Notes: generated by a model not told the origin, from the sequence alone. Numbered from the stretch's first letter, positions 17,741 to 27,348 are shown. The stretch: 64,000 bases of DNA from Microbacterium protaetiae (GCF_004135285.1 NZ_CP035494.1:2790001-2854000), one strand, 5' to 3'. A program made the numbers and translations.

Positions 17741-18604
17741 ATGACCTCCACGATCTCCTTCACCAAGGGCCACGGCACCGGCAACGACTTCGTGATCGTG
17801 CCCGACCCCGACGGGGCCCTCGATCTGTCCGCGACGCAGGTCGCTGCGTTGTGCGACCGCCATTTCGGCATCGGCGGCGACGGGATGCTGCGGGTCGTCC
17901 GCTCGACGGCGACCTCTGCCGGTGCCGACGCGGCCGCGGCCGGCGCGGAATGGTTCATGGACTACCGCAACGCCGACGGCTCGATCGCCGAGATGTGCGG
18001 CAACGGCATCCGCGTCTTCCTGCACTACCTGCTGCAGACAGGTCTCGCGCAGCTGCCGGACGGTGATGAGATCGTGATCGGCACGCGCAACGGTCCGCTG
18101 CGGATGACCCGCAGCGACCTCGGCTACGAGGTCGACCTGGGCGCGTTCCGCATCGAGTCCGGCGACGTGCTCGTGCGTGCGCGCGGCCTGGATGTCCCCC
18201 GTCCGGGACTCGGCGTCGATGTCGGCAACCCGCATGTGGTCGTGGCACTGTCGACGGCCGAAGAGTTGGCGGGGCTTGATCTCACGGCCATCCCGATCCT
18301 CGACCCCGAGCCGGCGGCCGGGGCGAACGTCGAGTTCGTGGTTCCCTCCGATCCGCTCGTGGTCGACGGCGTCGGCCGCGTGCGTATGCGCGTGTTCGAG
18401 CGCGGCGTGGGCGAGACGCTCAGCTGCGGCACCGGGGTGTGTGCCACCGCTCTGGCGGTGCGCGACTGGGCCGGGGCATCCGCCCCCGACAACTGGAGGG
18501 TCGATGTGCCCGGCGGCACGCTGGGCGTGCGCATCGTCGGCGATCACGTGCTGCTCTCCGGTCCCGCGCAGCTCGTGTTCTCGGGGGAGATCGCGCTGGC
18601 CTGA
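17741..18604 (+). CDS. dapF: Diaminopimelate epimerase
   Basis: A 287-residue cofactor-independent racemase that interconverts LL- and meso-diaminopimelate for lysine and peptidoglycan synthesis. The two catalytic cysteines are C86 in MCGNGIRVF and C229 in SCGTGVCA, each in its family motif. The N-terminus [19 protein letters not shown] is typical. The in-frame ORF extends far upstream, but ATG 17741 fits both the family start and the -10 hexamer. A 25-residue insertion rich in Ala (about 55-70) is tolerated in actinobacterial homologues. Confidence 0.95.
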   Translation: MTSTISFTKGHGTGNDFVIVPDPDGALDLSATQVAALCDRHFGIGGDGMLRVVRSTATSAGADAAAAGAEWFMDYRNADGSIAEMCGNGIRVFLHYLLQTGLAQLPDGDEIVIGTRNGPLRMTRSDLGYEVDLGAFRIESGDVLVRARGLDVPRPGLGVDVGNPHVVVALSTAEELAGLDLTAIPILDPEPAAGANVEFVVPSDPLVVDGVGRVRMRVFERGVGETLSCGTGVCATALAVRDWAGASAPDNWRVDVPGGTLGVRIVGDHVLLSGPAQLVFSGEIALA

Positions 18605-18685
18605 TCTCGCGTCCCCGGCATTCATGGCCTGCACAGGGTGATTTCATAGGCTGAGCGCCACGACCGACGCGATCGGAGGCATGCG

Positions 18686-19300
18686 ATGCTGACGGACAAA
18701 CCACGGCTGCTATGGGCAGGGCTCATCGTGGCGGGAGTCACGGTGATGAGCGGCTGCGAGGCGAACAGCGCGCCTGAGGCCACGCAGACGGACGACGGCG
18801 GGGCGGCCGCGGCATCCACCGCTCCCGTCCCACAGCCCGAGAAGAGCACGCCCACCGCGGAGGGGTCGGCACAGACGTCGGCCGCACTCACCGCGATCGA
18901 CACGGCCGAGGGTGCCGTCGCAGGCGGACAGGTGTTCGACCTTGAGCTCGACACCGACGACGGCGTGACGCTGTGGGAGGTCAAGGTCGCGGGCTCGGGC
19001 GGCAGGCAGTTCGACCTCGAGTTGTCTCAGGACGGCACGACGGTGCAGCGCAAGGAGCAAGACACGACGCCCGACGACGATGTCGCGAAGCTGGCGGAGG
19101 CCACGCTCAAGGTTCGGGATGCCATCGCCGCCGCAGCCGACCACGCGGACGGCGTCACGGGTGTCTCGGCAGTCGAGATCGACAGCGAGCGCGACGGCAC
19201 GATCACGTGGGAGGTCACGTTCGGCGGCGATGACGGCATCACCGTCGTGCTCGACGCAGCCGATGGGCGCGTGATCCGATCGGGTCCCGACGCGGGCTGA
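18686..19300 (+). CDS. PepSY-domain lipoprotein
   Basis: A 204-residue secreted lipoprotein. The signal core (LLWAGLIVAGVTVMSG) ends in the lipobox VMSGC. A Thr/Ala/Glu-rich spacer is followed by two PepSY-like repeats. The first reads ALTAIDTAEGAVAGGQVFDLELDTDDGVTLWEVKVAGSG; the second is the AIAAAADHADGVTGVSAVEIDSERDGTITWEVTF segment ending in VVLDAADGRVI. PepSY domains are thought to inhibit or chaperone secreted proteins. It converges with the methyltransferase gene across 7 bp. The target is unknown. Confidence 0.8.
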   Translation: MLTDKPRLLWAGLIVAGVTVMSGCEANSAPEATQTDDGGAAAASTAPVPQPEKSTPTAEGSAQTSAALTAIDTAEGAVAGGQVFDLELDTDDGVTLWEVKVAGSGGRQFDLELSQDGTTVQRKEQDTTPDDDVAKLAEATLKVRDAIAAAADHADGVTGVSAVEIDSERDGTITWEVTFGGDDGITVVLDAADGRVIRSGPDAG

Positions 19301-19307
19301 CCGAGCG

Positions 19308-19949
19308 CTACGGCAGCTCGATGGGCTCGGTCATCGGCGTGCCGTGGCGGCGGACCTTCAGAACGCGATACCCGCGTCCGGTCGCCGCGCGATGCACGCT
19401 GAACGTATGGTCGAGCGTGGCAGCCAGCCAGCGCTGCAGCGAGTCCGACCCGAGGTTGCGCTGCACCACGAGCCACGCGTCGCTGCTCTCGTCCAGCCGC
19501 GGCAGCCAGTGCAGCAGCATGTCGTGCAGCACGTTCTTGCCGACCCGGATGGGCGGGTTCGAGCGGATGCCGCGAAAGGCGATGTCATCGGGAACACCGT
19601 CGGGTGTGGTGGCGTTGATGTTGTCGAGGCCGAGGGATGCCGCGTTGCGGCGCACGAGGTCGAGAGAGCGCTCGTTGACGTCGACCGCCCAGACCGTCGC
19701 GTGCGGAGACTGGAGCGCGATGCTCAGCGAGATCGGGCCCCAGCCGCAGCCGAGATCGAGGATGTTCCCACCGGGCGGAGGCGGTGGGGTGTTCGCCAGC
19801 AGCACCTGGGTGCCGGGGTCGATGCGCTCAGGACTGAACACGCCGCCAGCGGTGGTCACCTCGACGTCGCGACCGGCCAGGTGGATCGTGATCGTGCGGA
19901 GATTCTCGGCACTGGCAGGGGACGCGCTGAAGTAGTGGTCACTGCCCAT
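19308..19949 (-). CDS. RsmC-like class I methyltransferase
   Basis: A 213-residue SAM-dependent methyltransferase resembling the catalytic half of RsmC/RlmG guanine-N2 rRNA methyltransferases. It shows DHYFSASP, VFSPERIDPGTQVLL, the SAM loop ILDLGCGWGPISLSIAL, the acidic AVDVNERSLDLVRRN and the catalytic SNPPIRVGK. The N-terminal half of E. coli RsmC is absent, as usual for the shorter Gram-positive proteins. A TACGCT hexamer (19958-19963, minus strand) lies eight bases before the ATG. The rRNA base modified is inferred only. Confidence 0.85.
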   Translation of the reverse strand: MGSDHYFSASPASAENLRTITIHLAGRDVEVTTAGGVFSPERIDPGTQVLLANTPPPPPGGNILDLGCGWGPISLSIALQSPHATVWAVDVNERSLDLVRRNAASLGLDNINATTPDGVPDDIAFRGIRSNPPIRVGKNVLHDMLLHWLPRLDESSDAWLVVQRNLGSDSLQRWLAATLDHTFSVHRAATGRGYRVLKVRRHGTPMTEPIELP

Positions 19950-20002
19950 GACGTTTCAGCGTAGTGGAAGGAAGGGCCATGCCGGAGACTAGAGTTGATC
20001 GA

Positions 20003-21499
20003 ATGGATGAGACCACGCCCGACCCCGTCGATCGCGTGCTCGCGCGCGCCGACGCGCACTCCGGCGTGCGTGTGTTCGGTGCCGCGCAGGCGTTGCAAGA
20101 TGCCGGGACCGCGGCGGGCGGCGATACCGACGGCGAGCAGTGGGACCGCGAGGAACGGGCCGCACTGCGCCGGGTTCCCGGGCTGTCGACCGAGCTCGAA
20201 GACGTCACCGAGGTCGAGTATCGCCAGTTGCGTCTGGAGAACGTGGTTCTGGTCGGTGTGCACCTGCAGGGTGCGACCGAAGACGCCGAGAACTCGCTGC
20301 GCGAGCTCGCTGCGCTCGCCGAGACGGCCGGCGCGGTCGTGCTGGATGGAATGCTGCAGCGCCGTCCGCATCCCGACCCGGCCACCTACGTCGGCCGCGG
20401 CAAGGCGCAGGAACTGCGCGATGTCGTGGCAGCCCTGGGCGCTGATACCGTGATCGCCGACACCGAGCTGGCACCCAGCCAGCGTCGTGCCCTCGAAGAC
20501 GTCGTCAAAGTCAAGGTGATCGACCGGACCACCGTCATCCTCGACATCTTCAGCCAGCATGCGAAGAGCCGTGAGGGCAAGGCGCAGGTCGAACTCGCAC
20601 AGCTCGAATACCTGCTGCCACGCCTGCGCGGGTGGGGTGATTCGATGAGCCGCCAGGCCGGTGGCCAGGTCGGTGCCGGCGGAGCGGGCATGGGCTCGCG
20701 CGGACCGGGTGAGACCAAGATCGAGCTCGACCGACGCCGCATCCGCACCCGCATGGCTCAGCTGCGTCGCCAGATCAAGGAGTTCGGGCCCGCGCGCGAA
20801 GCCAAGCGTGCCGAGCGCAAGCGCAACACCGTGCCGTCGGTGGCGATCGCCGGATACACCAACGCCGGCAAGTCTTCGCTGCTGAATCGACTGACCAGCG
20901 CCGGCGTGCTCGTTGAGAACGCGTTGTTCGCGACCCTGGATGCCACGGTGCGCCGATCGCAGGCCTCCGACGGTCGCGTCTACACGCTCACCGATACGGT
21001 CGGGTTCGTGCGGAACCTGCCTCATCAGCTGGTTGAGGCGTTCCGCTCGACGCTCGAAGAGGTCGCCGATGCCGATGTCATCCTGCACGTCGTCGACGCG
21101 TCGCATCCTGACCCGGCTGCCCAGCTGGCGACAGTGCGCGATGTCATCGGAGATGTCGGCGGGCGTGACATCCCCGAGATCGTGGTGTTCAACAAGGCCG
21201 ATCTCATCGACGACGACGCCCGCTTGCTGCTGCGCGGACTCGAGCCGCGGGCGCTGTTCGTCTCAAGCCGCACGGGAGCCGGCATCGATGAGCTGCGTGC
21301 CGCGGTCGAAGCGGCCCTGCCGTTGCCGGCCGCAGAGGTGACAGCGCTGGTGCCGTACGACCGCGGCGACCTCATCTCGGCCGCGCACGAGACCGGCATC
21401 ATCCTCGAGCAGGCGCATGAGGAAGGCGGCACGTTCCTGCACGCGCGCGTGGGCGCGCATCTGGCCGCCCAGCTCGCCCCCTACCTCGTCTCCCGCTGA
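20003..21499 (+). CDS. hflX: GTPase HflX
   Basis: A 498-residue ribosome-associated GTPase that splits stalled or stressed ribosomes. The N-terminal HflX domain includes VGVHLQGATEDAENSLRELA and the Gly-rich linker GGQVGAGGAGMGSRGPGETK. The G domain shows G1 GYTNAGKSSL, G3 DTVGFVRNLPHQLVEAF and G4 NKADL. ATG 20003 lies seven bases after a TAGAGT -10 hexamer (19990-19995), a geometry seen repeatedly here. ATG 19979, 24 bases upstream behind a GAAGGAAGGG purine run, is an equally in-frame alternative. A repeat array fills the gap after the stop. Confidence 0.93.
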   Translation: MDETTPDPVDRVLARADAHSGVRVFGAAQALQDAGTAAGGDTDGEQWDREERAALRRVPGLSTELEDVTEVEYRQLRLENVVLVGVHLQGATEDAENSLRELAALAETAGAVVLDGMLQRRPHPDPATYVGRGKAQELRDVVAALGADTVIADTELAPSQRRALEDVVKVKVIDRTTVILDIFSQHAKSREGKAQVELAQLEYLLPRLRGWGDSMSRQAGGQVGAGGAGMGSRGPGETKIELDRRRIRTRMAQLRRQIKEFGPAREAKRAERKRNTVPSVAIAGYTNAGKSSLLNRLTSAGVLVENALFATLDATVRRSQASDGRVYTLTDTVGFVRNLPHQLVEAFRSTLEEVADADVILHVVDASHPDPAAQLATVRDVIGDVGGRDIPEIVVFNKADLIDDDARLLLRGLEPRALFVSSRTGAGIDELRAAVEAALPLPAAEVTALVPYDRGDLISAAHETGIILEQAHEEGGTFLHARVGAHLAAQLAPYLVSR

Positions 21500-21520
21500 C
21501 CCGCCCCTTCGCCGAGTTGT

Positions 21521-21700
21521 CCCCGCGTTGCCCGAGTTGTCCTCGGGTTGCCCGAGTTGTCCTCGGGTTGCGCGAGTTGTCCTCGGGTTGCGCGAGCTGA
21601 CCTCGGGTTGCGTGAGTTGTCCTCGGGTTGCGTGAGTTGTCCTCGGGTTGCGTGAGTTGTCCTCGGGTTGCGTGAGTTGTCCTCGGGTTGCGCGACCTGT
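21521..21700 (+). repeat. Nine tandem 20-bp direct repeats
   Basis: Units of exactly 20 bp start at 21521, 21541, 21561 and so on to 21681. The commonest form is CCTCGGGTTGCGTGAGTTGT, with changes mainly at the CGTG position. Adjacent units can form a small hairpin (CCCGAG...CTCGGG). The array lies in the gap between convergent hflX and the S9 peptidase gene. Open frames through it are repeat translations, not genes. Confidence 0.95.
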
Positions 21701-21714
21701 CCTCTGACGTGAGT

Positions 21715-21814
21715 GGACAACTCGGGCAACAAAGGGACAACTCGGGCAACAGAGGGACAACTCGGGCAACAGAGGGACAACTCGGGCAACCCGAGGGACA
21801 ACTCGCGGGAGGAG
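21715..21814 (-). repeat. Inverted counterpart of the 20-bp repeat array
   Basis: Four full units and one partial unit of GGACAACTCGGGCAACAGAG-type sequence repeat every 20 bp from 21715. They are close to the reverse complement of the units at 21521-21700, so the two arrays face each other across a 14-bp centre (21701-21714). A purine-rich G/A tract (21816-21846) separates them from the peptidase stop codon. Confidence 0.92.
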
Positions 21815-21846
21815 GGGGATGAGAGGGGGAGGAGGGGGAGGAGGGG

Positions 21847-23739
21847 TCAGGAGAGGGGGAGCGGCGGGACGTCGGCCGGGGTGAAGCCGAACACCGCGCC
21901 GAGGAACGCCAGCTCGGTGCGCAGCACATCGATCACCGTCTCGGTACGGCGGAAGCCGTGCGCCTCGCCCTCATACAAGACCGAAGCGTGCGGGATGCCG
22001 CGCTCGGCCAGCGCCGCACGAATGGCCTCTGCCTGGCTCGGCGGCACGACTGCATCGTCGGCGCCCTGCAGCAGCAGCACCGGCACGCGAAACCGCTCGG
22101 GATGCGACAACGGCGAACGTTCCAGGTACACGTTCTCGGCCTCGGGCAGCGGCCCGATCAGCCCGTCGAGATAGCGCGACTCGAAATCATGCGTGTCGGT
22201 GGCCAGCGCCCGCGCATCCCCGACGCCGTAGCGGGAGATCCCCGCCGCGAACACGTCGGTGTTCACCAGGGCAGCCAGCACCGTCCAGCCGCCGGCCGAC
22301 CCTCCCTCGATCGCCAGGCGCGCGGCATCCGCCCGCCCTTCGGCGGCCAGGCCCTCGGCGGCAGAGGCGACGTCGTCGACATCCACGATGCCCCACTGTC
22401 CGCGCAGCCGCTCGCGATACGCGCGACCGTACCCCGTCGACCCGCCGTAATTGACATCGAGCACCCCGATGCCGCGGCTGGTGAAGTAGGCGATCTTGGC
22501 GGATGCCGCAGGCGCCGTGTGCGAGGTGGGTCCGCCGTGCACGAACACGAGGTACGGCGGACGTTCGCCTGCGAGGCCGGTCGTATCCGGGTTGGTGGGC
22601 GGGTAGTCGAAGGCGTGCACCACGCCGTGCGGCCCGTCGAACGTCGCCTCGCGCGGTCGGGGCGTCCACTCCGCTCCCCACGCCACACCGCCGCCCGCAA
22701 TGCGCTGTGCCACGCCGGGGTCGTCGATGTCGATGAGCCACACCGACGGCGGGCCCTTAACGCCCGCACCGGTCACCAGCACCTTCGACCCCTGCACGTC
22801 TTCGACGGAGGCGTTGGCGGTCACATCGACGAGAAGAGGGGATGCCGCACCCGTGGCCGCATCGATGACGACGAGTTCGTCACCCCCGTTCGTTCGCACG
22901 GCCACGATGCGTCCGCCTGCCACCGGCTGGAACCACCGGGTGCCCAGCACCCAGATCGGGCCGCCCGTGTCGGCGTCGGCGGGTGCGACCGGTCGCCGCT
23001 CAAGGTCTGCCGAGACCTGCACGCGCCAGAGGTTCCAGCGACCGTCGACGTCGTCGGCGTACAGCAGCGCGTCGGGATCGACCCAGACCGGCTGCACCGG
23101 CGAGCTGTCCCCGCCGGCCACGGTCACCGCGTCGGCCACGCCGGTCGGATCAAGCCGCCCCACCCGCAGCTGCGCGCTGTCCCACGGCATGTCGGGGTGG
23201 TCCCACGCTATCCACGCCAGCCGCAGCCCGTCGGCAGACAGTGCCGGATGCGCGACGAAGTCACTGCCGCGCGTCAGCGCGAGCACAGACCCGTCGCCGA
23301 CAATCTCGACGATGTCATGGGTGACCGACCCGTCACGATGTGTCTCGCGCACCGCGAGCAGCCGCCCGTGCTGCCAGGTCAGACCGCCGTAGCGCTCGCC
23401 GCGATCGGGCTCGGTGAGCCGGCGAGGTGATCCGCCGAGCGCGTACTCCCATACGCACTGGTCGCTCTTCTCGACGAAGAACAGCCGCCCGTCGGGGCTT
23501 GCCGTCCACGCGCCGCCGCCGTACTCGTGCACCCGTGAGGCCACGTTCCAGGGCGCCGGCAGCAGAACCCCGTGGCGGCGCGACAGCACCGTCATCCGGC
23601 CACCCTCGGCCGGCACCGACTGCCCCCACCACACATCGTCGCCGACGAAGCGCGCGCCCTCCAGACGCGGGGCGGAAGACGCCGCCAATTCGGCGGTGAT
23701 CGGTGACGGCCACGTGCCGTAGGGGAGCGCAGAAGACAT
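21847..23739 (-). CDS. S9 family serine peptidase (prolyl oligopeptidase-like)
   Basis: A 630-residue cytoplasmic peptidase with an N-terminal beta-propeller (about 1-370) and a C-terminal alpha/beta hydrolase domain. The nucleophile is in EGGSAGGWT, the Asp is probably in LLLQGADDAVVP and the His in YEGEAHGFR. The oxyanion region VFVHGGPTSH and the GSTGYGRAYRERLRGQWG stretch are typical of dipeptidyl aminopeptidase/acylaminoacyl peptidases. A TAGCGT hexamer (23746-23751, minus strand) ends six bases before the ATG. The natural substrates are unknown. Confidence 0.9.
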   Translation of the reverse strand: MSSALPYGTWPSPITAELAASSAPRLEGARFVGDDVWWGQSVPAEGGRMTVLSRRHGVLLPAPWNVASRVHEYGGGAWTASPDGRLFFVEKSDQCVWEYALGGSPRRLTEPDRGERYGGLTWQHGRLLAVRETHRDGSVTHDIVEIVGDGSVLALTRGSDFVAHPALSADGLRLAWIAWDHPDMPWDSAQLRVGRLDPTGVADAVTVAGGDSSPVQPVWVDPDALLYADDVDGRWNLWRVQVSADLERRPVAPADADTGGPIWVLGTRWFQPVAGGRIVAVRTNGGDELVVIDAATGAASPLLVDVTANASVEDVQGSKVLVTGAGVKGPPSVWLIDIDDPGVAQRIAGGGVAWGAEWTPRPREATFDGPHGVVHAFDYPPTNPDTTGLAGERPPYLVFVHGGPTSHTAPAASAKIAYFTSRGIGVLDVNYGGSTGYGRAYRERLRGQWGIVDVDDVASAAEGLAAEGRADAARLAIEGGSAGGWTVLAALVNTDVFAAGISRYGVGDARALATDTHDFESRYLDGLIGPLPEAENVYLERSPLSHPERFRVPVLLLQGADDAVVPPSQAEAIRAALAERGIPHASVLYEGEAHGFRRTETVIDVLRTELAFLGAVFGFTPADVPPLPLS

Positions 23740-24002
23740 GGTTCCACGCTAGTCTGCGGCATCCCGCTACAGGCCCTGAAACCGTCCCTCTGGCCATATA
23801 CCTCTGTCGATATGGACCTCGCAACAGTGCGTCATACCGCGTGACGAGCGGGGCGGATGCCTCTACGGTGGACCCATCGTCGCCCGGGGTTCGCCCGGGC
23901 AGGAGCGACAGCCGAGCCCGGCACCCGCCCGCACACTCCGCGCACTCGTGCGCGGTCGCGGCCGCCTGGCCTTTCGCCCTTGCCCATCGAACAGGAAACC
24001 CC
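23740..24002 (+). promoter_or_regulatory. metF-metE promoter and leader region
   Basis: This 263-bp gap holds the minus-strand peptidase promoter and the metF promoter region. A possible metF promoter is GTGACG (23841-23846), 17 bp, TACGGT (23864-23869), which would leave a leader of about 125 nt. Within it GCCCGGG (23882-23888) pairs with CCCGGGC (23894-23900), and GTCGC/GCGAC could extend that stem. I could not match it to a known SAM, SAH or cobalamin riboswitch. Confidence 0.35.
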
Positions 24003-24971
24003 ATGACCCTCGCCGACGATCTGCAGCGCACCTCGCCGATCGTGCCGTTCTCGTTCGAGGTGTACCCGCCTCGCACGCCGGCGTCGACGCTCGCGTTGCA
24101 CGACACGCTCACGCGGCTGGCCGAGGCCGGGCCCCGGTTCATCTCCGTGACCTACGGCGCCGGTGGCTCGACCGGAGGTGCCTCGCTGGAGGTCCTGCGG
24201 TACTTGCGCACGCACACCGAGGTCGAGCCTCTGGCGCACCTGACGTGCGTGGGCAACACTTATACGGGAGCGGCCGGACTTATCCGGGAGTTCCTGGATG
24301 CCGGCATCCGGAGTTTTCTCGCCCTGCGTGGCGACCCGCCCGTCGGTGCCGAAGAGGGCGACAGTTTTCTCGGCGACCTGGAATCGGCCGCGCAGCTCGT
24401 GCAGCTCATCGATCGGGTGCAGGCCGAGCGCGCGCCATATGCCGAAGCCGGCATCAACGGTCTGCCTCGCGCGGCCCGGGTTGTTCCCGGTGAGCCTGTC
24501 GAGATCGCCGTGGCCGCCTTTCCGAACGGCCATCCGCGCTCACGCCACCCGCGCGAGCACATCGATGCGCTGCTGGCCAAGCAGGCGGCCGGCGCCACCT
24601 TCGCCATCACGCAGCTGTTCTTCCACGCCGACGATTACCTCGGCTTCGTCGATCGCTGTCGCGCCGCCGGCGTGACGATCCCCATCCTGCCCGGCATCAT
24701 GCCCGTCACCTCGCCGGCGCGGCTGGCCCGCGTGCTGGCGCTGACCGGTCACGAGGTGCCCGCCGAGCTGTCCATCGATCTGCAGATCGAGCCCGATCCG
24801 GCACGGCAGCGGGCTATCGGTGTCGCCTACGCCGCCCGCCTGGCCGCCGAGGTCGTGGCCGGCGGCGCCCCCGGCGTGCACCTGTATGCATTCAACAGCC
24901 ATGAAACCGTCCTCGCCGTCTTGAGCGAGGCCGGAATCCCGACCACCATCCAGAAGGAGACCGCACGATGA
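24003..24971 (+). CDS. metF: 5,10-methylenetetrahydrofolate reductase
   Basis: A 322-residue FAD-dependent reductase that makes 5-methyltetrahydrofolate, the methyl donor for the next gene product MetE. It shows PFSFEVYPPRTPAS, FISVTYGAGGSTGG, HLTCVGNTY, FLALRGDPP and the ITQLFFHADDYLGFVDRCRAAG stretch of the TIM barrel. ATG 24003 follows an AGGAAA site and matches the family start, whereas the in-frame ORF runs 100 codons further upstream into the promoter region. Its stop overlaps the metE start by four bases (ATGA). Confidence 0.94.
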   Translation: MTLADDLQRTSPIVPFSFEVYPPRTPASTLALHDTLTRLAEAGPRFISVTYGAGGSTGGASLEVLRYLRTHTEVEPLAHLTCVGNTYTGAAGLIREFLDAGIRSFLALRGDPPVGAEEGDSFLGDLESAAQLVQLIDRVQAERAPYAEAGINGLPRAARVVPGEPVEIAVAAFPNGHPRSRHPREHIDALLAKQAAGATFAITQLFFHADDYLGFVDRCRAAGVTIPILPGIMPVTSPARLARVLALTGHEVPAELSIDLQIEPDPARQRAIGVAYAARLAAEVVAGGAPGVHLYAFNSHETVLAVLSEAGIPTTIQKETAR

Positions 24972-27289
24972 CCGCATTCCCCGCCGGGACGATCCTCGGC
25001 TACCCCCGCATCGGCCGCCGCCGCGAGCTCAAGCGTGCCGTGGAGGCGCACTGGGCCGGCACCCTCGACGAAGCCGCGCTCGAGACGACGGCCGCTGATC
25101 TACGCAGGGCCACCCGCGAGCGTCTGGCCGAGCTTGGCCTCGGCAAGGACGACTCGTCGATCCCTGAGTCGTTCTCCTACTACGACCAGGTGCTCGACGC
25201 GGCGGTGGCTGTCGGGGCGTTGCCCGACCGCTTCGCCGACGTGCGCGAGAGCGACGGCTCGATCGGTCTGCGCGCGTACTTCGCCGCCGCGCGCGGCGAC
25301 AGCGCGCACGCGCCGCTGGAGATGACGAAGTGGTTCGACACGAACTACCACTACCTCGTTCCCGAGATCGCCCCCGATACCGTGTTCGCGCGCTCGGGCG
25401 ATCGGTTCGTGCGGCAGGTCGCCGAGGCGCGTGCCGAGGGATTCACCACGCGTCCTGTCGTGGTCGGCCCGGTCACGCTGCTCGCGCTGGCAAAGCCCGC
25501 CGAGGGCGCGCCCGACGGCTTCTCGCCGCTGGACCGTCTCGACGACCTGCTGCCGGTCTACGTCGAGCTGCTGAGCGCTCTGCGCGCCGCGGGGGCGGAG
25601 TGGGTGCAGCTGGACGAGCCCGCGCTGGTCAGCGAGACGCTCGATACGACCTCGGCTGACCTGGCGCGTGCCGCCGAGCGCGCGTATGCGGTACTCGGGG
25701 GTGCGACCGACCGCCCCCAGGTGCTGGTGGCGTCCGGGTATGCGCAGCTGTCGAACGAGAGCTGGCGTGCGCTGGCGGCGGCACCGATCGAGGCCATCGC
25801 CGTCGACCTCACCCGTGGCGGCGTGCCCGAACCGCTGCCGGGACTTCAGGCGAAGACGCTCGTGGGCGGTGTGATCGAGGGGCGCAACATCTGGCGCGGC
25901 GACCTCGAGCGCGCGTGGACGACGCTCGAGCGTCTGGGCGGTCTGGGGGCGGCAGGGGTCGCCGTGGGCACGTCGACGTCGCTGCAGCATGTTCCGCACG
26001 ACGTGGCCGACGAGCCCGACCTCGACCCGCGTCTGGCGTCGTGGCTCGCATTCGCCGATCAGAAGGTGGATCAGGTTGCGATCCTCGCCCGGGGGCTTGT
26101 CACCGACCGTACGCAGATCGAGAACGAGCTGAACGCCGCCACGGCGGCACTGGCCGACCGCACCGCCGCCGACGGGGTGCGCGATGGAGCGGTGCGACCG
26201 CGCGCGGCCGCCCTCGACGCTACCGCGTTCACCCGCGGCCCGCAGGAGGAACGGGATGCCGCACAAGAGGCCCTGGGGCTGCCGCTGCTGCCGACCACCA
26301 CGATCGGTTCGTTCCCGCAGACCGGCGAGATCCGTCGCGCCCGTGCCGCCCACGACCGCGGCGAGCTGTCCGCGGCCGATTACGAGGATGTGCTGCGTCT
26401 GGAGATCACCTCGGTGATCGGGCTTCAGGAGGAACTGGGGCTGGATGTCCTCGTGCACGGCGAGCCCGAGCGCAACGACATGGTGCAGTACTTCGCCGAG
26501 AACCTCGATGGGTTCGCGGTGACGCGCAACGGGTGGGTGCAGTCGTACGGGTCGCGTGCGACGCGTCCGTCGATCCTCTGGGGTGACGTGTCGCGACCGG
26601 CGCCGATCACTGTGCGTTGGTCGCAGTTCGCCCAGGACCTGAGCGAGAAGCCGGTCAAGGGCATGCTCACCGGCCCGGTCACCATCCTCGCCTGGTCGTT
26701 CGTGCGCGACGACCAGCCGCTGGCCACGACCGCCAACCAGGTCGCACTGGCCCTGCGCGATGAGATCGCCGACCTCGAGGCGGCGGGCATCCGCATCATC
26801 CAGGTCGACGAGCCGGCATTGCGCGAACTGCTGCCGCTGAAGAAGTCCGACCAGCCCGCGTATCTCGACTGGTCGGTCGCATCGTTCCGCCTGGCCACGG
26901 CGGGGGCGGATGCTGCGACCCAGGTGCACACGCATCTGTGTTACTCGGAGTTCGGCGTGGTCATCGACGCCATCTCGGCTCTGGATGCCGATGTCACCTC
27001 GATCGAGGCGGCCCGCAGCCGTGGCGAGGTCATCGCCGACATCGCCGAGTCGGGCTTCGCGCGGGGGATCGGGCCCGGCGTGTACGACATCCACTCTCCG
27101 CGTGTGCCGCAGGTCGATGAGATCGTCGATCTGCTCGAGCAGGCCGTCGCCGCACTCCCGGTGCGCCGGGTGTGGGTCAACCCCGACTGCGGTCTGAAGA
27201 CGCGTGCCTACCCCGAGACGGTGGCGGCGCTGGGCAACCTCGTCGCCGCCGCCGAGCGAGTGCGTGAGGGGCGCCTCGTGCAGGTGTAA
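24968..27289 (+). CDS. metE: Cobalamin-independent methionine synthase
   Basis: A 773-residue 5-methyltetrahydropteroyltriglutamate-homocysteine methyltransferase, the final step of methionine synthesis. The N-terminal barrel begins ILGYPRIGRRRELKRAVEAHW. The catalytic C-terminal barrel begins LPTTTIGSFPQTGEIRRAR. Zinc ligands are visible in VHTHLCYSEFG and VNPDCGLKTR. It is coupled to metF and ends in a strong 17-bp hairpin terminator shared with convergent lexA. Full length for the family. Confidence 0.97.
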   Translation: MTAFPAGTILGYPRIGRRRELKRAVEAHWAGTLDEAALETTAADLRRATRERLAELGLGKDDSSIPESFSYYDQVLDAAVAVGALPDRFADVRESDGSIGLRAYFAAARGDSAHAPLEMTKWFDTNYHYLVPEIAPDTVFARSGDRFVRQVAEARAEGFTTRPVVVGPVTLLALAKPAEGAPDGFSPLDRLDDLLPVYVELLSALRAAGAEWVQLDEPALVSETLDTTSADLARAAERAYAVLGGATDRPQVLVASGYAQLSNESWRALAAAPIEAIAVDLTRGGVPEPLPGLQAKTLVGGVIEGRNIWRGDLERAWTTLERLGGLGAAGVAVGTSTSLQHVPHDVADEPDLDPRLASWLAFADQKVDQVAILARGLVTDRTQIENELNAATAALADRTAADGVRDGAVRPRAAALDATAFTRGPQEERDAAQEALGLPLLPTTTIGSFPQTGEIRRARAAHDRGELSAADYEDVLRLEITSVIGLQEELGLDVLVHGEPERNDMVQYFAENLDGFAVTRNGWVQSYGSRATRPSILWGDVSRPAPITVRWSQFAQDLSEKPVKGMLTGPVTILAWSFVRDDQPLATTANQVALALRDEIADLEAAGIRIIQVDEPALRELLPLKKSDQPAYLDWSVASFRLATAGADAATQVHTHLCYSEFGVVIDAISALDADVTSIEAARSRGEVIADIAESGFARGIGPGVYDIHSPRVPQVDEIVDLLEQAVAALPVRRVWVNPDCGLKTRAYPETVAALGNLVAAAERVREGRLVQV

Positions 27290-27302
27290 TCGTGTGATCG
27301 AC

Positions 27303-27339
27303 GCGAAGGGGCCCGGGCATTGTGCCCGGGCCCCTTCGC
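27303..27339. terminator. Bidirectional terminator between metE and lexA
   Basis: A perfect 17-bp inverted repeat (27303-27319 with 27323-27339) encloses a 3-nt loop. It lies midway between the convergent metE and lexA stops. There is no real T-run on either side, common for GC-rich actinobacterial terminators. Confidence 0.85.
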
Positions 27340-27348
27340 ATGCCTGTC

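Noticed and set aside
21521..21814. Possible CRISPR array (regular 20-bp units)
   Set aside because: Units are contiguous with no unique spacers, no cas genes lie nearby, and the right half is the inverted form. It is a tandem repeat.
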